Source: Aquitalea magnusonii (GTDB lineage Bacteria; Pseudomonadota; Gammaproteobacteria; Burkholderiales; Chromobacteriaceae). From it: DNA of 64,000 bases. The translations under genes were made by a program, and so were the position numbers. The first letter of the stretch is position 1; each line of letters opens with the position of its first letter. The notes below the pieces were generated by a model. It saw only the letters and a list, made by a program, of their open reading frames with translations, made no database searches and was not told where the DNA came from. Location: NCBI RefSeq assembly GCF_002217795.2, contig NZ_AP018823.1:3038001-3102000 (forward strand). Direction: 5' to 3'. Shown here one piece after another: positions 59,506 through 64,000 of this stretch.

Positions 59506-60258
59506 TCAGCCCGGCTTGCGCCCGGCGATGAAATGCAAGGGCATGCTCACCCGGCGAATCTCGGCAGGGTCTCCCCAGCCACGTCTGAGCCGCAGATGGG
59601 CATCGTTAAGGACATGATTGCCCAGGCTCTGCACACATAGCTTGGTGGCGGACCAGGTATGCAGATAGCCAAGCAACTGCTCCAGATTCCAGTGCATGTC
59701 GATCTGATAAACCGGGGTGTCGATGGCAGGCAGTGGCATGTCGACATAGCGGTAGCCATCCCACAGCAGTTGGCTGCAACTGGACCAGAACGGCTCAATC
59801 ACCGCACGGAAAAAGCGCATGGCGTCATCCACTTGCGGCGAAACCTCAAACCAGTCGTAACCCCAGGCGGCAAACACGCCTCCGGGCTTGAGTGTTCTTT
59901 CCACATGCGGCCAGAAACGCGGGAAATCAAACCAGTGCAGTGACTGAGCCACCGTGATCAGATCGAATACCCCATCACCATACGGCGGATGTTCCACCGC
60001 ACACTCCAGGTAGATGATATTGGCCGCCTGCTCAGCGGCATTGAGCTGGCTGTGGTTGATATCACAGGCATCAACCCTGGCAAACAAGCGGGATAGCTGC
60101 ACAGCAGCCTGACCGGTGCCGGTGGCGCAGTCCCAGGCGCGCTGATGACCAGGAACCGCAGCCTGCAGCCAGCGGAACAGCATGTCCGGGTATTGCGGAC
60201 GGTAGCGCGCATATTGGTCTGATTGCAGGTCGAATGTGGCGATGGCTCGCGTATCCAT
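59506..60258 (-). CDS. Class I SAM-dependent methyltransferase
   Basis: 250 aa from the ATG at 60258 (MDTRAIATFDLQSDQYARYRP); a TTG four codons upstream is possible. The SAM site is in WDCATGTGQAAVQLS, followed by ACDIN and a VAQSLHWFDFPRFWP motif, as in UbiE/Tam-like and trans-aconitate-type enzymes (YafE, YcgJ group). The substrate is unknown. The gene stands alone, reads toward the terminator at 59475 and lies opposite the DUF2721 gene. Confidence 0.87.
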   Translation of the reverse strand: MDTRAIATFDLQSDQYARYRPQYPDMLFRWLQAAVPGHQRAWDCATGTGQAAVQLSRLFARVDACDINHSQLNAAEQAANIIYLECAVEHPPYGDGVFDLITVAQSLHWFDFPRFWPHVERTLKPGGVFAAWGYDWFEVSPQVDDAMRFFRAVIEPFWSSCSQLLWDGYRYVDMPLPAIDTPVYQIDMHWNLEQLLGYLHTWSATKLCVQSLGNHVLNDAHLRLRRGWGDPAEIRRVSMPLHFIAGRKPG

Positions 60259-60580
60259 GATTGGGCTCAAATGAACGCTCTCTCGGGTAAACGGTGCGCC
60301 GGATCATTCCGCGTCACCCCTTGGATGCAAGGTAAAAATGATATTAGCATGATCCGTTTCATTTAATTTGAATGTATTTCTTTTAAAAGAAAAAATTTAA
60401 ACAGATCAAGATAATAATCACAAAACGTAAGCAGACCGGCCATTTCTGCCTGGTGATATGCCTGGTGATATGCCTGGTTTGATTCTTGGTTTCTTATCGG
60501 CACCCGCAGGAAATTCTTGCGTCCGGCCAACCGGCTGTTGACGGCTGAGCAGGGCAAAAGAACGATGCGCTGCCCAAGAC
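60259..60580. other. Intergenic region with a 12-bp tandem repeat
   Basis: 322 bases without a gene. It includes an AT-rich stretch (60340-60425) and the tandem repeat at 60448-60483. Either could affect expression of the flanking genes. I see no clear terminator for yaiI in it. Confidence 0.6.
60448..60483. repeat. 12-bp tandem repeat, 2.7 copies
   Basis: GCCTGGTGATAT occurs twice in tandem (60448-60459, 60460-60471), followed by GCCTGGTTTGAT (60472-60483). Confidence 0.9.
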
Positions 60581-61042
60581 TTACTGGCGGATACGACGGA
60601 GGCTGGCCGCCAGCCACTGGTCTAGCCTGGCGGCAAACTGCTGGCGGTCGGCCTGGCTGAACGGCGGAGGACCGCCACTCTGGATGCCGCTGGCGCGCAT
60701 GGTTTCCATGAAATCACGCATGGTGAGCAAGCCTGCAATGGTATCCGGGGAATAGGCTTCGCCACGGAAGTTGAACGCGGACGCCCCCTGGGCCAGCACT
60801 TCGGCGGCCAGCGGGATATCTCCGGTCACCAGCAAATCATCGGCCTGGCACTGGCGGGCAATTTCGGCATCGGCCACATCAAAACCCTTGGCCACCACGA
60901 TGGCGCGCAGATAGGGGCTGGCTGGCAGGGAGGTCAGGCGGTTTGCCACAAACACCGCCGGCGTACAGGTACGCTGGGCGGCACGGCAAATGATGTCGCG
61001 GATGACGGCAGGACAGGCGTCGGCATCAACCCAGATGGTCAT
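60581..61042 (-). CDS. yaiI: YaiI/YqxD family protein (DUF188)
   Basis: 153 aa. [24 protein letters not shown] and [15 protein letters not shown] are the family motifs, with a PIN-like acidic VDADACP segment. The function is unknown; the family is often listed as a predicted nuclease-like or RNA-binding fold. It stands alone between a repeat-bearing gap and the response regulator-phosphatase gene, from which it diverges. Confidence 0.9.
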   Translation of the reverse strand: MTIWVDADACPAVIRDIICRAAQRTCTPAVFVANRLTSLPASPYLRAIVVAKGFDVADAEIARQCQADDLLVTGDIPLAAEVLAQGASAFNFRGEAYSPDTIAGLLTMRDFMETMRASGIQSGGPPPFSQADRQQFAARLDQWLAASLRRIRQ

Positions 61043-61243
61043 GTCAGGTACTTTGGCTGCAATAAAGGTGCGGCAAGCCTACAACAGTCATGCCGGTCTG
61101 CCCATGCCAATCTGTTAAAGTCAGCAGATTCATTGCCAAGCTAATGGCATAAACTGTTCTGGCGCTCTATAGTAGCTGCACATGCACATGTTTACGCCAC
61201 CGGCAGGCTGCTCCCCTGCTCCATCCCCCACAAGGTTTGTTGA

Positions 61244-62392
61244 ATGACCCGCGCGCTGACCATTCTGGTAGCTGAAGACAGCCCGACCTCGCGTCAGATC
61301 CTGATCGACTACATCCGTTTGCTCGGTCATGAAGCCGTAGCCGTATGCAATGGCCAGGAGGCTGTGGACTTCTGCCTGCAGCAGCGGCCTGATGTGATTT
61401 TCATGGATGTCACCATGCCGGTGATGGATGGTTTTGCCGCTACCGCCACCATCCGCCAGTTGCTGGGCGAACACTGGATTCCCATCATTTTCCTCACCTC
61501 GCTGACCGACCGCAGCCAATTGCTGCGCGGCCTGGCAATGGGTGCGGATGATTATCTGACCAAGCCGATTGATCTGGACATCCTGACGGCCAAGCTGCAT
61601 GTGCTGATCCGCATTTCGGAGATGCAGCAGCGCATCGCCCAGGACAGTGAGCGGCTGGAAGCGTATTACCGCATCAATGAACAGGAGCAGATGTTTGCCC
61701 AGATGGTGCTGGACCGGTTCACCCGCCGCGCCGAGCAGACACCGCCGAATATCCAGCAGTGGCAGCGCCCGGCAATGAACTTCAGTGGCGATACCATCTG
61801 CATCCGCCGCAGTCGCCCAGGGCTGGATCGCATCATGCTGGCGGACAGTACTGGCCATGGACTGGCCGCGGCCATTTGCGGCTTGCCCGCGGTGGATACC
61901 TTCTTTGCCATGTGTGACCGGAATCTGCCGGTGCAGGAGATCGCGCGCACCATCAACCGCAAGCTGCATACCATCTTGCCTATTGGGCGCTTTGTGGCTG
62001 CGGCGCTGATTGAGGTGGATTACCAGCTACGCCGCATTGCGGTGTGGAATGGCGGCATCCCCTGTGCCATGTACATCGGCAAGAATGGCGAAGTGCTGCG
62101 CACCTTCCGCTCCAAGGCCCCGCCGCTGGGCATTTTGCCTGACAGCGAGTTCGAGTCCACGCTGGATTATTTCAACTGGCAGGAAAGCGGCGCACTGGTG
62201 GTCTGTTCGGACGGTGTGACCGAGGCCTACAATGCCGACCGCCAGCCCTTTGGGCTGGACGGCATGCTGGCGGCCATCCGCCAGGCCGGATCGCTGGACA
62301 TTCAGGGGGCGATTACCCAGGCGGTGAACCAGCACCTGGGTGGCAGCGAGAACCACGACGATATATCCCTGGTCGTCGTACGCTGCCCCTGA
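61244..62392 (+). CDS. Response regulator with PP2C-type serine phosphatase output
   Basis: 382 aa, with AAGG before the ATG. A receiver domain (about 6-122) with phospho-acceptor Asp55 in FMDVTMPVMDG and Lys in YLTKPIDL is followed by a coiled linker and a PP2C (SpoIIE) domain (about 180-380). Metal-ligand aspartates are visible in LADSTGHGLAAA, CSDGVTEA and HDDISLVV. It resembles HsbR/RsbU-like regulators that dephosphorylate a STAS antagonist. A STAS protein lies at 33892, although 27 kb away. A HsbR kinase domain is absent. Confidence 0.92.
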   Translation: MTRALTILVAEDSPTSRQILIDYIRLLGHEAVAVCNGQEAVDFCLQQRPDVIFMDVTMPVMDGFAATATIRQLLGEHWIPIIFLTSLTDRSQLLRGLAMGADDYLTKPIDLDILTAKLHVLIRISEMQQRIAQDSERLEAYYRINEQEQMFAQMVLDRFTRRAEQTPPNIQQWQRPAMNFSGDTICIRRSRPGLDRIMLADSTGHGLAAAICGLPAVDTFFAMCDRNLPVQEIARTINRKLHTILPIGRFVAAALIEVDYQLRRIAVWNGGIPCAMYIGKNGEVLRTFRSKAPPLGILPDSEFESTLDYFNWQESGALVVCSDGVTEAYNADRQPFGLDGMLAAIRQAGSLDIQGAITQAVNQHLGGSENHDDISLVVVRCP

Positions 62393-62426
62393 AACGGCGC
62401 AGGCAGGCTGGCCGGCCTTGCTGGTG

Positions 62427-63119
62427 CTAGTCAGGCAGGCTGCAGCCATCCGGCGAGCACAATGGCGCAGCGTGCTGCCCACTCTTCATTTCCCCCTGCA
62501 GGGCGCTGGCAAATGCCTGTGGCTGGCCCAGCCAGGGCGATACTTCCACCTGCTGCAGTTGGCCATTCTGCTCCAATAACAGGCTGGGGAAACCCTGCAG
62601 CCGATACTGTTGCATCAAATCTCGGCTGTGCTGGATATGCTGGTCGGCCAGCGCAAGCTGCCGCTGCAGTTCGTCTGCAAACGCGGCCGGATCCAGTCCT
62701 TGCTGCTGGGCAATCTGCTGCAGGACTGTGCTGTCGGCAATCTGCCAGCCATGCTGGTAATGCGCCCGCTGCAAGGCAGACAGCATGGCCAGGCCTGACT
62801 GCCCCAGTTGTTCTGCCGCCAGCACGGCAGCAATGGGCGGGGTGGAGTCGAATACCGCGCTGGCATCACGCAGCAGACCTTCAAAATAATCCGCGCCAAA
62901 CGGCAGCCCGGTGAGGGCGGCGATGCGTTGGTCATGCGGCATCACGTAAGCACGCAGGGCCGGCGTGACCGGCTGGCGACGGCTGTCACTCATCATGCCG
63001 CCAGCGTGCAAGACCAGGCTCAGGCCGGGCAGCGCCGCAGCGGCCTGTAGCAGTGGAGAGGCGGCATAGCACCAGCCGCACAAGGGGTCGTAAAAATAAT
63101 GCAGGGTGCTGTTTACCAT
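62427..63119 (-). CDS. DsbA-family (FrnE-like) oxidoreductase
   Basis: 230 aa with GGGAGAAATG upstream. The thioredoxin-fold active site is DPLCGWCYAAS (CGWC at residues 14-17). No signal peptide is visible, so it is probably cytosolic like FrnE. A second Cys pair near the C-terminus (CSPDGC) is unusual and could be a redox switch. The ATG overlaps the stop of the upstream MBL-fold gene by seven bases, so the two are in one operon. Confidence 0.88.
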   Translation of the reverse strand: MVNSTLHYFYDPLCGWCYAASPLLQAAAALPGLSLVLHAGGMMSDSRRQPVTPALRAYVMPHDQRIAALTGLPFGADYFEGLLRDASAVFDSTPPIAAVLAAEQLGQSGLAMLSALQRAHYQHGWQIADSTVLQQIAQQQGLDPAAFADELQRQLALADQHIQHSRDLMQQYRLQGFPSLLLEQNGQLQQVEVSPWLGQPQAFASALQGEMKSGQHAAPLCSPDGCSLPD

Positions 63120-63991
63120 TTCATTTCTCCCTTGTTGACCTTGGCACCGATTTCCAGTGACATGGCCTCGCCTGCTTGCGGGAAGGCGCGCTGCATGCGC
63201 TGGATCAACTCTTGTGCATTCGCTGCCTGTGCCAGATTCTGTTCGAACTGCTGCAGATAATCACGGGTAAAACGGATGCTGGCCACTCCAGTAGGTGCAT
63301 TGCTTGCCATATGACCCGGAATCACCTGCGCCGGCTGCAGCGCCTCCATTTCATTAAGCTGTTTTACCCAGGCCTGGCGTTCCTGCTTGCTCGGGGTATC
63401 GGCAGTCCACACGTGCAGACCGGAGACTACGCCAACATTACCGACAATCGCCCGGATGGAGGGAATCCACACATAGCCGCGATGGGCCAGCACGCCGCTG
63501 GTGCCGCGCACCTCGATGGCCTGGCCTTCCAGCAGCAGTTGGCTGCCCTTGAGTTCATGCGGCATGGTGACTGCTGACTGCGGCGCATTGCTACCCATTT
63601 TCGGCCCCCAGAATGCCACCTTGCCGGCAACATTGGCCTTGATCCGGGCCAGGGTGGGCGCGGCGGCCAGCAGTTCGGCCTGCGGGAAAACCTGTTTGAG
63701 CACGGTGGCACCGAAGTAATAGTCCGGGTCTGCCTGGCTGATGTAGATGGCTTTCAGGTTCTTGCCGCTATCCAGTATCTGGGCGGCAATGCGGTAGGCA
63801 TCGGCACGGGTGAAACCGCTATCGATCAGCACGGCATCCTTTTCGCCACTGACCAGCACCGAGGTAACATTAAAGCTGTTTTCATCGGCATGGTAGACCG
63901 ACAGCTTCAGTGCCTCCGCAGCCTCTGCAGCGCTGCCAAACAGGCTGAATGCCAGGGAAAGGGACAGGACAACACCAGAAATACGCGACAT
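63113..63991 (-). CDS. MBL-fold hydrolase-like protein with degenerate metal motif
   Basis: 292 aa. A signal peptide (about 1-23) precedes a metallo-beta-lactamase fold. At the usual HxHxDH site the sequence reads SQADPDYYFGA (about residues 85-95), with Gln and Tyr in place of the metal-binding His residues. The distal His remains in VIPGHM. It could be inactive, or belong to a specialised branch with fewer metal ligands. It is translated with the DsbA-family gene. Upstream control lies at the window edge. Confidence 0.85.
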   Translation of the reverse strand: MSRISGVVLSLSLAFSLFGSAAEAAEALKLSVYHADENSFNVTSVLVSGEKDAVLIDSGFTRADAYRIAAQILDSGKNLKAIYISQADPDYYFGATVLKQVFPQAELLAAAPTLARIKANVAGKVAFWGPKMGSNAPQSAVTMPHELKGSQLLLEGQAIEVRGTSGVLAHRGYVWIPSIRAIVGNVGVVSGLHVWTADTPSKQERQAWVKQLNEMEALQPAQVIPGHMASNAPTGVASIRFTRDYLQQFEQNLAQAANAQELIQRMQRAFPQAGEAMSLEIGAKVNKGEMKW

Positions 63992-64000
63992 GATCTGCTC

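Noticed and set aside
60363..60617. 84-aa open frame across the 12-bp repeat
   Set aside because: It overlaps yaiI on the same strand in another frame, and its QAYHQAYHQ tract is only the repeat translated.

Overview
The window (about 60% G+C by eye) looks like chromosomal DNA of a betaproteobacterium in the Neisseriales, most like the Chromobacteriaceae (Chromobacterium, Aquitalea, Vogesella type). The basis is family-level resemblance of the proteins, the tsaB-rimI-udg and pyrG-kdsA-eno-ftsB neighbourhoods, a TfoX_C-TadA fusion and an anaerobic arginine deiminase operon. I cannot fix genus or species without searches. I see no complete mobile element, CRISPR array, rRNA or tRNA gene.

Layout. 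1-5.6 kb: maf, an RsmI-like methylase, pncB, a DUF2520 protein, a LemA/GIDE-EF-hand membrane pair and a BLUF photoreceptor. 5.6-11.8 kb: metY, a TetR regulator, an orphan oligopeptide-binding protein and a PAS-GGDEF-EAL protein, all on the minus strand. 12-16.8 kb: the glycine cleavage operon gcvT-gcvH-gcvP behind a strong promoter and a tandem glycine riboswitch. 17-22.2 kb: arcD-arcA-arcB-arcC, with a palindrome over the arcD -35 box and a highly structured arcB-arcC gap. 22.4-23.9 kb: a (GGAA)11 microsatellite, gluQ and fdxA.

23.9-41.9 kb is a dense signalling island with two divergent chemotaxis gene sets. The minus-strand set is histidine kinase, STAS protein, short receptor, cheY, cheA, cheW, PAS receptor, cheR, cheB, cheD. 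It is a nearly self-contained methylation-adapting pathway. The plus-strand set is cheV, cheV, cheY, cheZ, a P2-less cheA and an EAL-HDOD protein. It has the phosphatase but no receptor, CheW or CheR/CheB. The two sets probably share parts or serve different arrays. No flagellar gene lies in the window.

42-55 kb is mainly housekeeping: tsaB-rimI-udg, rpmB-rpmG, pyrG-kdsA-eno-ftsB, a diguanylate cyclase, ratA-rnfH, smpB and guaA. 55.5-64 kb holds a YqjD/YqjE/YqjK-like stress membrane operon, an Ala/Ser/Gln-rich orphan, tadA, an L,D-transpeptidase, small membrane and methyltransferase genes, a response regulator-PP2C phosphatase, a DsbA-like protein and an MBL-fold protein with a degenerate metal site.

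The observations I find most worth checking are the five-fold GFGLF motif array in the first CheA, the apparent frameshift at the start of the short receptor, the BLUF protein lacking its Trp/Met switch residues, the GIDE-EF-hand protein beside LemA, the structured arcB-arcC gap and the IscR-like site before fdxA. Genes are placed by reading frame, motifs and ribosome binding sites; no database search was possible.
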